A stretch of 64,000 nt of DNA from Usnea hakonensis (Eukaryota > Ascomycota > Lecanoromycetes > Lecanorales > Parmeliaceae): NCBI GenBank assembly GCA_013423325.1, contig BLJB01000123.1, positions 81,935-145,934 of the forward strand, written 5' to 3'. The position numbers were made by a program, and so were the translations under genes. This document shows, one piece after another, positions 22,401 to 32,900 of this stretch. The notes under the pieces are model-generated. The model was given only the letters and a program-made list of their open reading frames with translations. It ran no database searches and had not been told where the DNA came from. Numbering within the stretch: position 1 is the stretch's first letter; each line of letters opens with the position of its first letter.

Positions 22401-23442
22401 AGAGGTGGGTCTTTGGGTGTATCTGCAGAGCTTCGCATTGTTCGCACAGGTCGTAATCTACACAATTAGAGCAACGATAGCGTATTCCTTTGATAGGCAT
22501 AGCATTGCAGCTGTTGCAGGTAACTCCGCGATGAACATAGCTTTCCTTACGTGCTTGTTCCTCGGCTATTCGCCAGAGTAGGTTGCCAAGGTTTTGGCCT
22601 TCTCTACTGCCGTCATTGGTTCGGCTTTCCTCACGCCACGAATGTTCGCTGTCAGCGTCTGCGACTGAATCCCTTCCTTCAAGAGCTTGCATGGTCGAAG
22701 CCAAGTCACCGTTTCCAGAGTTCTGCGGATTGGACTGCGCTGCTTCGTAACGTTCTTGACGTCTGTATTCAACATGTTCCTCCCACCAAGCAATGCGTTC
22801 TGTAAGTACACCGCTTTGATGCCATTGTAATACTTTAATAACAATCTCAGCTGAGAAGCTACCATTTTCTTTGAGCTGAACAATGATCGAGGCCTGCTGG
22901 TCGTCTGATATTGGACTCGGTGCAAGGTGCTGCCAAAAGTAAAAACACAGGAAAGCCTCCTCTAGCTCTCTTCTGATAGTTGCGGCCTCTGGGTCATAGG
23001 CAGCAGCTAAACGAAGATCTCGTTCCAAAGGCATATGACGACGCAATGTATTAACAAAGCTGAGCCTCTCAACATTGTAGGGTCTCTCCCCATTGTAGGA
23101 GACAAATAAGTGATCGCCGAATGTCTCCTGGTCGGAAGCCGCATCTGCAAGGAAGTCCAAAGATACGGGTACGGTACCCCAAGGGACATCAGGTAAGTAT
23201 CTCGATCTCTCAGTGAGCCCAGGAGCAAGATAGCTGTGAGCACCAGCGCTTGATCTCCTGCGTGGACGACGCCGCTGCCTACGCGCATTTGAGCGATGTA
23301 ATGGGACTTCAGCTGCTTTGGACGAAGACCACATCTGCTCATGAATATAATAGATGGTACATCCTGCCGCAAGTGCGGTCAGAGCTAGAATAGCAGGCCG
23401 ATAGCGGGCAAGCGCCGCCCAGCTTGGGTTTGAGCTCGCCAT
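19459..23442 (-). CDS. Large membrane-anchored protein with ZZ zinc finger, two EF-hands and C-terminal zinc ribbons
   Basis: Single exon, 1327 residues. Residues 16-33 (ILALTALAAGCTIYYI) are a likely membrane anchor. A ZZ-type zinc finger lies at about 304-355 (GVTCNSCNAMPIKGIRYRC, then CVDYDLCEQCEA). Two EF-hands follow: FSFYDVDNDGLIGFGEF near 453 and YDIDNDGFVDRKDF near 490, both with full calcium ligands. The centre is charged, with an Arg/Ser stretch (SSSRRSRSSSKVRF). Two Cys4-like ribbons stand near 995 (CSRCN ... CTSCG) and 1037 (CSSCG ... CGKCG). The tail is Pro/Ser-rich and repeats PDPTLPQNRP twice. This combination occurs in uncharacterised Pezizomycotina proteins. A role as a calcium-responsive scaffold on an organelle membrane is only a guess. 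Confidence 0.85.
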   Translation of the reverse strand: MASSNPSWAALARYRPAILALTALAAGCTIYYIHEQMWSSSKAAEVPLHRSNARRQRRRPRRRSSAGAHSYLAPGLTERSRYLPDVPWGTVPVSLDFLADAASDQETFGDHLFVSYNGERPYNVERLSFVNTLRRHMPLERDLRLAAAYDPEAATIRRELEEAFLCFYFWQHLAPSPISDDQQASIIVQLKENGSFSAEIVIKVLQWHQSGVLTERIAWWEEHVEYRRQERYEAAQSNPQNSGNGDLASTMQALEGRDSVADADSEHSWREESRTNDGSREGQNLGNLLWRIAEEQARKESYVHRGVTCNSCNAMPIKGIRYRCSNCVDYDLCEQCEALQIHPKTHLFYKVRIPAPFLGNSRQCQPIWYPGRPTTVTYSIPKEMMEKFKGETGYQAVEIEALWEQFRCLAATEWDDDPCEYNLAIDRRTFDKCFVPNTSTRPPPPNLIYDRAFSFYDVDNDGLIGFGEFIHGRAALTRKKADERWKRVFKGYDIDNDGFVDRKDFLRMFRAYYTLTKELTLDIVTGMEDDVSENGARDIVLGSQPLSSAFSGAIPPGERLRTSEGKRRDGHGDYQIYDDIGGAVDDRDHEVADPDEILADSTEAARFGHVQRKGIIGPWVGDVIKNDKWPPGAITDVDLHKVLPDVTELKDVNNLQDQDSIRRAAHERVAREHQERQFVRRIALRNRKQRQSFYLEGENAVKEDRPAESDDGNNATSLRKMDKSRKDDLVRILGSAKAGELRVGLIESIKAMEWPVESPENLVNVVLDMITNDWGSREIIEDLSGYGSLQHDAIDFVARFDSLVSHISGMIDAPVPQEPAEEQRKSVPSSSSRRSRSSSKVRFRDDVGTDDEHESRSRATSISSRSVPVNERWGGFVPEPEKDVGREVLYQVTQEALNELLDPLFRLREDLALAELRTRCMRDRHRADIVAFVKDPREIKFYLNVYQKRWRLKQQSLRRGCLGTQEIEETCDADELLTFMSLMETGVIDSQTGEQCSRCNTSEAVTWIRAGQVCTSCGNPSAEVGNTDNTDNLPVVCSSCGQDGVTPFLHCGKCGEPSKKILEEEEKLWAILRGSTEDAEREVIQDEGELKPTPNEDPEPIFPPKALGDLHNSVAAFNEANPLALEKTIEQKPLDDLLAESGYAAVSSSNSSSTLSQIPDPTLPQNRPIDQTLQLDGTSDITDSVLTPPQPNIHTSQTGFELGSLPLPDPTLPQNRPNSLAITSAKSSKDIPTSTSTPELTPKATMTGVPSNDHLSQDQSLEETGISAVKPDPDMLRYYAALDMLAAEDEERGGPGRLNFAEWEDVMKGEKGLALGFLGSWIEIASF

Positions 23443-24316
23443 ATCCGAATCCGATTATATTCATGTTTCGAATGACACTGCAAAATTTGGATCAACCGCA
23501 GTATTCCATGAGCAATCTTACAGGGAAGAGCGCTTCCTCTTGCTGAAAATTTTTACAGCAGCTGGCACATACATGCACAGTAAAACAAATGTAAGATATG
23601 CGTAAAATTGAAAGGGCTAATTGTTATCTATTCATTAGCGTCCGCCGTCCGGCGCTTGAAGCGCTTGCTGGCTACAGCACCAGCTTACTAATACTTCACT
23701 TACTTCAAATATTTGCGAGTCGACAGCGCCAGTATAATTAATCCCAATATCATTTCACATACAACATACAGACTCAATTTTGTTTGACAAATCGACACTA
23801 CCATGAAGATAAAACCCCCGGTGTCTATAACCCAACACCCTCGTTGACTGGCTGAGTTCGGAAGCATCCACGCCTCAAACATCGTTTCAGACATGGAGTG
23901 TTTTGCTACTAGCATGTTCGGTCGTATTCTTTTGATGAGGTGCCGAGATCGATTAGGCGTTCGCTCTCCATGTCAAAGACTCCAGCCGGATCATGTCACC
24001 TTCCACAGCTTTCGACCAATCTCCTCTCTTCAATTGCAAGTGCTTATATCAACATCGCTAGGTCTCGCTTCAGATATCAGTGTGCTAGAGATTCGTACGG
24101 GCCTACTGGCGTGATCTTTTCCTGTCCTGATTTGAGCTCAGCATTTAGAACCACACGTAATGTCTATTGATTTTCCATTTCCTCAAGCAACGCGCGTTCT
24201 GCAAGAGTGGATTGAGGATGAAAGAGACAAAAAGATGTGGAATAACCAGTTGTGGAAAGCAGGGATACATGGACACAATATGTATCTGTACAAGGTGGTC
24301 TTCATCAATTAGTCTC
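23443..24316. other. Intergenic between the ZZ/EF-hand gene and PRP17
   Basis: Promoter of the ZZ/EF-hand gene (- strand) and 3' flank of PRP17. No supported coding frame. A GCGCTTGAAGCGC palindrome-like stretch lies at about 23652-23664. Confidence 0.4.
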
Positions 24317-26129
24317 TTAGTCCCAGTATTTGATGACTCCCTCTAACCCTGCTGTGGCCACTCGACTCGTCGTCTGTCTATTCCACTGTACACACGTAAT
24401 GGCCCCTTCACCAGCCCGGATCTTGTGATGCATCTTGCAAGTCTTATAATCCCAAAAGCACACCCAGCCTCCACTATCCCCGCTTGATACCCAGTCGCCA
24501 TTGGCACTAAGATCTACATCTATTGCGTAGCCACTCGTATTATGGCCACGGAACTCCTTCTTGCGATTCTGGCGGAAGCGGTCAGTAGCAGCATATACAA
24601 CAATCTTATTGTCGCCGCTTTGAAAGCAGACAGATTTTCCTGATGGATGAGGAGCTGCGGCTGTAAGAGCGAACATGTGAGGTTCCGCGATAAATTTGAT
24701 GGGGACGGGGATATTTAGTTCCCATGCTCTTAAGGACTTGTCGTCAGACGTAGTGATGAAGCGTCGGTCTTCATCGACAAAGGTAATCGTGTTGATAGGG
24801 CCAAGATGGTGGTCATATTCTTGGGTCATCTCGCCAGAGCGAGTGTCGTACTGAATTATCTTTTTGTCCGACATGCCAGCTAAAAATTCATGAGGTGATG
24901 AGGGATTGAATTTGATACAATGAGGGATTGCACCGGTCTTGAACCGGGAGATGGCGGCGCCAGTTTCAGTGTCCCAGAGTTTCATGAAGCGATCGTATGA
25001 GCCACTGATGAGCTGAGTGCCGGTAGGGTTAAAGTTGACGTCTGATATAGATTTGGTATGACCGCTGTATGTTCGAAGGAGCTCGCGATCGCGGTAAACG
25101 TCGAAGATCTTTATCTTAGCATCTGCAGAGGCCGACAGGAGCAGATGATTTGTGGAGGGAATAAACCGAATAGCGTTGATAGGCTTCGTGCCATGTTTCC
25201 AAGTATGTATGAGCTTCCTAATACGTATTAGTACCTCGTTTGGAAAACGCGCAGACACATAAAAAAAGGAAAAAGTACTTTGGATGGAATGTTCTTTCTA
25301 GCCCTTGTTCCTTATACAGATCGATATCAATATCCCTCGGAGCATGCATGTACGACCGTCCCTGGTAATCGACTAGCGAAGTCCCATGAAAATCTGTTGT
25401 TTCTTGGTTGGAGCGATCGTTCTCGTAGTCGGTAGCAGCCTTATTCATAGCGGCCATGTTGACCGGTGCGACTGACTCGTCTATATATTCCTCGTCACTT
25501 GCCAGCTCCTCCTCAGCTAGAGCGGCCTCGTCCTCGTACTGAACCTCTTCCTGGTATTTCGCCCATGGTCCTAGGTATCGTCCCTCTCCGTCAACTATGC
25601 TAGGATCCCCTTTGGTCTGCCTTTGCCGCTTTGCCCTCGAAGATCGCATTTGGACAACATCTCGCCCTCCATACTTTTCTGCGCTTGCTAAATCTCCCAC
25701 TAAGGCTCCATTTGCATTAGGTTCCTGGGCATAGCCTCGGGACTGGAAAGTACGGTGTTGATTTGTGAACGTAGCGTCACTGATCGCAGCTTCTTCTGCA
25801 TATCCGGTCAACACATTCTTCCTTTTCAGAGCATTTCCCTGGGTGGTTTTGAACGGGTTCGTAGGGCCATGGGATGGGCGCGAGAGGTCTGCGTAAGGAA
25901 CATTGTATGTGAGTGCGGTATCAGTAGGTTTCGCTAGCATCACCTGGAGTCGCATTGGGTCCTGCATAATGTTAGAATGATAGCTGTATCTCCAAGAACG
26001 GTAGGACCAAACATCTAATGAGACCTCTGGAGCAGCGACAACAGTACTGGCAAGGGTCTTTCGCTGCTGTTCTCCTGGTGGAGAGGCCTCATCGTCGCTT
26101 GACGCGTAGTCTACACCAAGAAGCGCCAT
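24317..26129 (-). CDS. PRP17: Pre-mRNA splicing factor Prp17/Cdc40, WD40 protein
   Basis: Second-step splicing factor of the spliceosome. Three exons: 26013-26129, 25279-25961, 24317-25217; 566 residues; introns of 51 and 61 nt. The second intron has a near-perfect branch point TACTAAT. The start MALLGVDYASSDDEASPP is typical. The N-terminal part carries DTALTYNVPYADLSRPSHGP and NPFK, then LGPWAKYQEE, an acidic stretch, and DYQGRSYMHAPRDID, the conserved block before the propeller. Seven WD40 repeats fill residues 270-566, from HTWKHGTKPINAIRFIP to GLEGVIKYWD at the C-terminus; repeat cores such as SGSYDRFMKLWD and SGDSGGWVCFWD are clear. Without the 51-nt first intron the reading VSLD-DPMRLQV is broken by an unrelated WSYRSWRYS insertion, so the splice is favoured. 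Confidence 0.95.
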
Positions 26130-26623
26130 GATCGTTACTGAAGGATTGTGAAGTTGAATGCCGTAGTCAGATCTCATCAACGTCGTAATACGCCGGGGTT
26201 TAGCCGACTCTGTGGTGGCCACACCACCAGATAACGGCATTCGATGTCCCTTGGTCTCAATCATTAACGATAAGGTATACAAAATTATTGCAGATTTTCG
26301 GGCTTTTGCGTGTACGATGAAACCAGCCCTACAGATTGGAAATTTGTAACTTTCTCTTTCGCGAAATACAATGGCTATACATCATCAACATTACGAATAA
26401 GTTTACATATAGTAGCCTGACGAGCCCAAGATCCTCTGCTGGACTGAAGCTTCGTCTCTTCATCTCTCAACTAACGGCCACTCTTCCGATCTTTCTTCCA
26501 GGATATCCTAGTGTGTATGGTCCTGCACACGCGACCGCCTTCCATTTGCTAATGCCAGTTGCAGGTGATCTGCCTTCACTGCCAGCCGCCTTCTCGCATG
26601 CTCCGGTGTGCCTTCTCTTTGAG
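26130..26623. other. Intergenic between PRP17 and ERV14
   Basis: Promoter of PRP17 (- strand) and 3' flank of ERV14. Open frames on both strands are short and without family support. Confidence 0.45.
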
Positions 26624-27245
26624 TCAATGCGATTCATCCCTTATTAATGCCACTATCATGCTGTAGAGATAGAAAAAGAACATGATCAAGTGAAAGCCGA
26701 GCTTGATGAATGATTCCTAGTCTGCTGTTAGCTCGCTTGGTTCTCACGAGACGTTGGGTACGCCCAGAGACGACGTCTTCGTACTTTCTTATGGACATTG
26801 AGCTTTCTAAATATTTCGGTCGCGTCAAGAAGATGTTGATTCTCAAATATTCTGCCCTTCCATTAGCTTGTTCCTTTCGGCCACATTCCCGCAACGCCTA
26901 CTTCTTTGCATTGTATGCGAGTAACGGAAGATTTAGGACCAGGGCGATCCAGTAGCCGTTGATAAGAAAGAGGGCGGTAAGGACGCCGTGTACTGCAGCT
27001 TCGGGCACAATGTAGGTGTTAAGGCGGTTGCAGAGGTCGATAGGATTAATGTAGTCACTAAAGAGACAGTACAGTCAGATTATTATTCTTTGAAGTAGCC
27101 AAATCACAGCAAGCCTCAGGTAGAATAGAGGTGTTGCTTACCATTCCAGATCGCTGTACATAATTGTGAAGAAGACTTGTAAGAATAGGTTCACGGCATT
27201 TATTAGTACCGCCAGAAGGTACAACCATGCTTCCCCCGACATCAT
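26624..27245 (-). CDS. ERV14: ER vesicle cargo receptor Erv14 / cornichon homologue
   Basis: Membrane cargo receptor that loads transmembrane proteins into COPII vesicles. Four exons: 27142-27245, 26902-27057, 26785-26851, 26624-26716; introns of 84, 50 and 68 nt; 139 residues against 138 in yeast. No single open frame here exceeds 86 codons. Exon 1 gives EAWLYLLAVLINAVNLFLQV and FTIMYSDLEC. Exon 2 gives DYINPIDLCNRLNTYIVPEA, then the second hydrophobic segment ending LLAYNAKK. Exon 3 gives NQHLLDATEIFRKLNVHKK. Exon 4 gives ESFIKLGFHLIMFFFYLYSM. These are the cornichon landmarks in order, including the IFRKL motif for Sec24 binding. Two start codons are adjacent (27245 and 27242); which one is used does not affect the call. 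Confidence 0.95.
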
Positions 27246-27834
27246 TTGGAATATAGGTTCACTCAAGATAAGGTGCCTAGATGGTCGTGGCGCTGGTATG
27301 AAATAGAATATCAAAGGTTTTAATCCGTGTATCTGGGCCGATAAGCAAACCTATAGGACGGCGTCACAAGCCGTGAATCTTGTAAAACTGGCACGGAAGT
27401 TGCGTACTATACAGTCGTAGCAGTCGTCCTCTAAGGCGTTTTGCAAGCTTAAGACTAGAATTAGAAGCGAGTATTGTTAAGGGAGTACCTCGTTCCTGAG
27501 TGAGGTTATGCTCCAAATTCTGCCTGCCAACGCCTAAAATTACTACTACCACTTTAGGGTGTTACATTTTAGCGTTTCTATGTGCCTAATCTTTCAACAC
27601 TTTCTCCCTTCGTCCACCCTTGTGCGCGCTCTTCAACACCAATGCTAACCTATCAAAAACAATTACAATGTTCGGATTGCGATTGCCAAGCTCTTGTTTA
27701 TAAAGGAAGCCACCTCACATTGTGGAGTAGTCTCATCTCTATAGTGACAGACTTGGTAAATTTAATCACATGTGAACATGATTTTTTACTAGGGTATGTG
27801 CAACTGCAACATATTGTTCATGCCCGCATAGGTA
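27246..27834. other. Intergenic between ERV14 and the aminotransferase
   Basis: Promoter of ERV14 (- strand) and 3' flank of the aminotransferase gene. No gene, RNA or repeat recognised. Confidence 0.45.
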
Positions 27835-29504
27835 TCATGCGCCGGCCTCATCCGCTAGTGGCACAGTGCGATAGCCCTTCTTCATGAACGATGTCATCAT
27901 CTCCAAGCCTTCTTCGAGCACATCCGTTGCGCAGCAGAAGCCAAATCGTACAAAGCCCTGGAAATCCTTTCCGTTTCCAAAGCATCTACTTCCTGGGACT
28001 AGCATGACGCTCATATCCTCCATTAGCTTCTCGCAAAATACAACATCATCCACAGGAGATCCCATATTAGAGAATTTGATAAAAGCAGTCGTCCCGGCTA
28101 CGGGTCTCACCCACTCGCAAGCCCACCTATGACTCTCGACAAATCTTTCGAGAATCTCCAGGTTACGTTTCGCGAGCTGGATATTCCTAGATAGTAGTGA
28201 GTGTATGCAGTTGTTGCCCAAAGCATATGCCGCAACCTGGTCATCAAGTTGGCTCACACTGATAGTTGTGAAGTCTCTGGCTTGGGCGCAAGCTTCTATG
28301 ATCTCAGCACTCCTAGACGCAATCCATCCCACTCGTATACCTGCTAGGCTATAAGCCTTTGACAGCGAGCCTGTGGCGATTGTCTTTGCATACCCTAGTG
28401 AGAGGACTGAGGTGGGAAAGTCTTCTGATCCAGGCGAGATCGAGTGGAAAAGAGGGCGGTATACTTCGTCAGCCATGACAATGAGATTGTGCTCCTCGGC
28501 AGCTTCAATTAGCAGATCGAGAGTCTTTTTGGGAACGATAGCACCGGAAGGGTTGTTCGGATTGTTGATGATTATCATTCTGGTGTTTGGGCGTATGAGA
28601 CTTCTCAACTCTTTAATGTCCAATTGCCATTTTTTTGACTCCTCTGCTCTCCAATAATCCACTTCGGCTCCCATTCTCCTAGGAATCTCATATAATTGTT
28701 GGTAGGCGGGATAATGACATATGACGTGGTCCCCCTTCCCGATGAGACCATAAAAGACTGTCATATTTGCAGCAATCTTGCACGTTTCGGAGTCAGCACC
28801 CTCATTTGCAGATCCAAATCAGGGAAAACAAGAGGTGTCTAAGGAGTAAGAAGGGTGCTGAAATTGGGCAAGGTGCTCTTGCGACATGTCTCCCATTTGG
28901 AAGGCCCGTCTCCCAAAAAGAGGAAGCTAGAAGGATGCCTTACTGCGCCAGGAGTAATCAAGATATTTGCTGCTTGAAAGGGTTTTCGGGCTGAGTAAAG
29001 GTTTGCGAGATTTGTGCGTAGTTTCTCTGACCCGCGTATCGAGCCATAAGTAAGCTTCGTTGACGAAGAACATATCTCGCCCGTTTTATTGTCCGAGAGA
29101 TTTCTAAGATCTTCGAGTGATATCGAGGCCACGCATGTTTCTGCGATGTTATATTTGGCGTGAGTCTCATGCGTGTCCATCCACTGGGTTTTGGGATATC
29201 AGCTCCTGATCGTAAGCCTACTAATTTACAGAAATGACTATGACCGCAATATAATCAGATGGCATGGTGCGATGCAAGCAAGTGGCCCATTGGTGATGCT
29301 GCAAATCATCGAAGCGTAGAACGTGGATCAGGATACCGATACTTATGAAGCAGGTTCTGACTGAAGAGATTTGCGTCCCGAAGGAACTCCGCAGAAAGAG
29401 GCAGCACTATTTTACTGAGAATCACGCAGAATACAGTTGTGGTGTTAAGATGATTACAAGCTTACCTGCTCGACTTCGAAAGGCGCAACTTTGGCGATCG
29501 TCAT
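27835..29504 (-). CDS. PLP-dependent class I/II aminotransferase
   Basis: Fold-type I aminotransferase of about 406 residues. Three exons: 29466-29504, 28944-29183, 27835-28776; introns of 282 and 167 nt. Exon 1 encodes only MTIAKVAPFEVEQ and is joined to WMDTHETHAKYNIAETC. Exon 2 ends ILITPGA and exon 3 begins IAANMTVFYGLIG, which restores the family's nucleotide-cofactor loop. Exon 3 carries NNPNNPSGAIV (carboxylate and PLP ring contacts), VMADEVYRPLF with the PLP Asp, and SLSKAYSLAGIRVGW with the Schiff-base lysine and its Arg neighbour. It resembles fungal enzymes grouped with capreomycidine-synthase-like or alanine/aspartate aminotransferases. The substrate is unknown. It is divergent from the ABC transporter gene with 430 bp between them. 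Confidence 0.88.
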
Positions 29505-29934
29505 GACTGTCAATCAAACGTTTCTCAAACTTTGGATGCGGCAAGTCCAAGGTCCACAATTGAAGTACTGCATAAAGTACTCCGTAGTATGAGATTTATA
29601 TGCAGAAAGTGAAACGAGGTGGTCCCATCGATGTCATCGGTGCGTGCTCCGAATGTCTGCCAAGGACCCCACAATCGAGAACCCATGCGAGCCATGCAAG
29701 CTCCGCCCTTGAATCGCATGACCCACAACCACTAACTTTTATTCAATTTCTTCTTCTTTTTCTTTTTCTTTTTCATATCTTTCGAGAAAAGAGGGACTCG
29801 GCCGTTATTATTTGGTACCTCTCTATGCTCTTGATGCTCTTCTGAGGCCTGGTTTCACGTTATCGGTGCTGCCTCAGCCGCCACCACCACTACCACCAGC
29901 CTTCACTTCAATAGCCCATCATAGATCTGCCACC
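29505..29934. promoter_or_regulatory. Shared upstream region of the aminotransferase (-) and ABC transporter (+)
   Basis: 430 bp between divergent starts. A run of CTT/CTTTTT repeats at about 29749-29775 and a Pro-codon-rich leader precede the ATG at 29935 (context CACCATGATC). No coding feature of its own. Confidence 0.45.
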
Positions 29935-32900
29935 ATGATCAGGCGGCAGGTTGCGCTTGCTACGTTTGGACTGTTACTTCTTGTATGGCCTTCGTCCTCA
30001 TATCAGAACTTTTCTAGGTCCGATCTCTTTCAGTCGACTTACTCCCTCTACGACGACCGACCGCCAGACTGCCCGCCTTGTTTCAACTGCAACCTCGAAG
30101 CTTTCCAGTGCGCACAATTCGCTACTTGCAACAAGTACAATGGCAAATGTTCATGCCCTCCGGGCTTTGGGGGTGAGGACTGCGCAACGCCTGTGTGTGG
30201 CTCTCTAGCTATGGGCAGAGATAGGGCCCCAAGAAGCGGAGGAGAGTGTGAGTGTGAAGAGGGCTGGCAGGGCATCAACTGTAACGTATGCAAGACGGAT
30301 GAAGCCTGTAACGCGTTGATGCCAGAAGGCAAAGATGCTACATGTTACAAGGATGGTGTTGTAGTGCATGAAAACCACCAAATGTGTGACATCACCAACA
30401 GGAAAATTTTGGATCAACTGAAAGAGCGGTATCCGCAAGCTACCTTTTCTTGCAACGCCGAGGACAACACATGCAATTTCCAGTTCTGGGTCGGTCAAGA
30501 GGAGTCCTTCTACTGCGCCCTCGACACTTGTACGTACAGCTCAAAGAATGAATACGACAGGAATACTACAAGCTACAAATGTGAGCACATCAAGTGCGCC
30601 TGTGTTCCAGGACGTATGCTCTGTGGAGAAGAGGGATCAATCGACATTGGAGACTTTCTAGCAGAGGAAATTAAAGGACCAGCGTCATTTTCATCGATTA
30701 GCACAGAAGAGGGTAGCAGCAAAGATGGTAGCAAGTTTGAGGAACCAGCGATGAACAATCTCATCAAGAGCGTGTTTGGAGACGAGTCTATTACTCTGCA
30801 ATGCTCTTGGGGCGAATGCTTATACCAAACTGACGTCCCAGGTTATACCAGGCCAGTCAAGAAGATCAACACGCCATTAATTGCTGGTGTGATTGCTGGA
30901 TGCGCCTTGTTTGTCGTATTGGTGATCTTGCTGGTATGGTATCTATCTAGGAGGCAGCTCAAACATGGACCCATTTATCTGTCGGACGATTCAGATGACG
31001 ATTTGGCTCAGATGATGGCAGAACACAAACCAGCATCCCTCCAATTTGATGACGTGTCCTACAACCTAAATGGAAAGCAGATCCTGTCCGGGGTTCAGGG
31101 CATTGCTCTACCAGGACAATTGATGGCTATCATGGGTGCATCAGGAGCCGGCAAGACTACTTTTCTCGATATCTTGGCAAGGAAGAACAAGCGTGGTGTT
31201 GTCGAGGGCAATTTTTACGTGAACGGAGAAAAAATCATTGACAATGAGTACCGCAGCGTTGTCGGTTTCGTGGACCAGGACGACACCATGCTCCCAACGC
31301 TGACCGTCCACGAGACCATCATGACAAGTGCTCTGCTTCGATTACCTAGAGACATGAGCATTCTAGTTAAAGAACAGCGCGTTTATGAGGTCGAGAAGCA
31401 GCTTGGGATCAGCGCCATCAAAGACCAGCTTATCGGATCAGAAGAAGGTAATGGACGTGGCATTTCGGGAGGTGAGAAGCGTAGGGTTGGAATTGCTTGC
31501 GAGCTGGTCACAAGCCCCAGTATACTCTTCCTGGACGAGCCGACGAGCGGGCTGGACGCTTTTAATGCTTTCAATGTCATCGAATGTCTCGTAACATTGG
31601 CAAAAAACTACAACAGGACGATAATCTTCACCATACACCAGCCTCGATCCAACATCGTCGCCCTCTTTGATCATCTCGTGCTCCTCGCAAAGGGGCGGAC
31701 CGTATACTCTGGACCGTATGCCAGCTGCCAAAGCTACTTTGACAGAATTGGGTACGCGTGTCCGCCTGGCTTTAACATCGCAGACTATCTCGTGGACCTC
31801 ACCATGCATGCTCAGACGGCACATACGCCGACTGACGAGAGTGGCCCGCCTGGTTTTGACGGAGGCAGCGAAGGTATGCGAACTGTTAACAGTAGCGTTC
31901 GTGCCATCAAATCCATAGCTAGTGCTTCAAACATGAGCTTGGACAACAGCAGTTACGGGAGCTACAATGAGTCGAATCAAAGACCAAAAAGCAAACGCAA
32001 ATTATCACTGAAACAGCAGCAAGATCGTAGGCTCTTCACGCGGAAGAAGAGTACCACAGGCGCGGAATCCCCTTCAACCCCAAAGACTGATGATGAGACC
32101 TCCGATCATAATGATCGCAGAAACAGTGCGGATCTGATCCGCCTATCAAAGCAGCAGGGCCAAGTACGTCCGCAAATTCTGGATGATCCACATCAGCTTC
32201 CACCTCCAGCCTATGGCACTGGTACTGGACTGGATGATCTTATTACAAGCTATTTGAACTCAGATGTTGCTGGATCTGTTCGAGATGACATCAACGCCGC
32301 TGTCGGCAGTGCATCGAATGCAAACGGTGCAGTCAATGGTCAGCCTAACCACGCAAGAGTCGTATCAGGTACTATGAAAGGCTATCGACGTGTAGGTTGG
32401 ATAAGTCAGTTCACGATCTTGTCGCAAAGAACCTGGCGAAATCTCTACCGGAATCCTATGCTAATGCTCACACACTACGCCATCGCCATTCTCCTTGCTG
32501 TCCTGTCTGGCTTTTTATTCTACGGATTGACAGATGACATCAAAGGCTTCCAGAACAGACTCGGCCTTTTTTTCTTCGTTCTTGCCTTGTTTGGCTTCAG
32601 CACCCTGACAAGTCTTACGGTCTTCTCGTCCGAGCGACTTCTGTTTGTACGGGAAAGAGCAAATGGTTATTACTCGCCCATATCTTACTTCGCAGCTAAA
32701 GTCGTCTTCGATATCGTACCCTTACGCCTCATACCTCCGATAATCATGGGAGCGATCGTATACCCTATGACAGGCCTAACCCCGGCGTGGCCTGAATTTT
32801 TCAAATTCATACTTATACTAGTACTTTTCAATCTCGCCGCAGCTGCTGTATGCCTGTTCATTGGTATTGTCATCAAAGACGGAGGCGTCGCAAATTTGAT

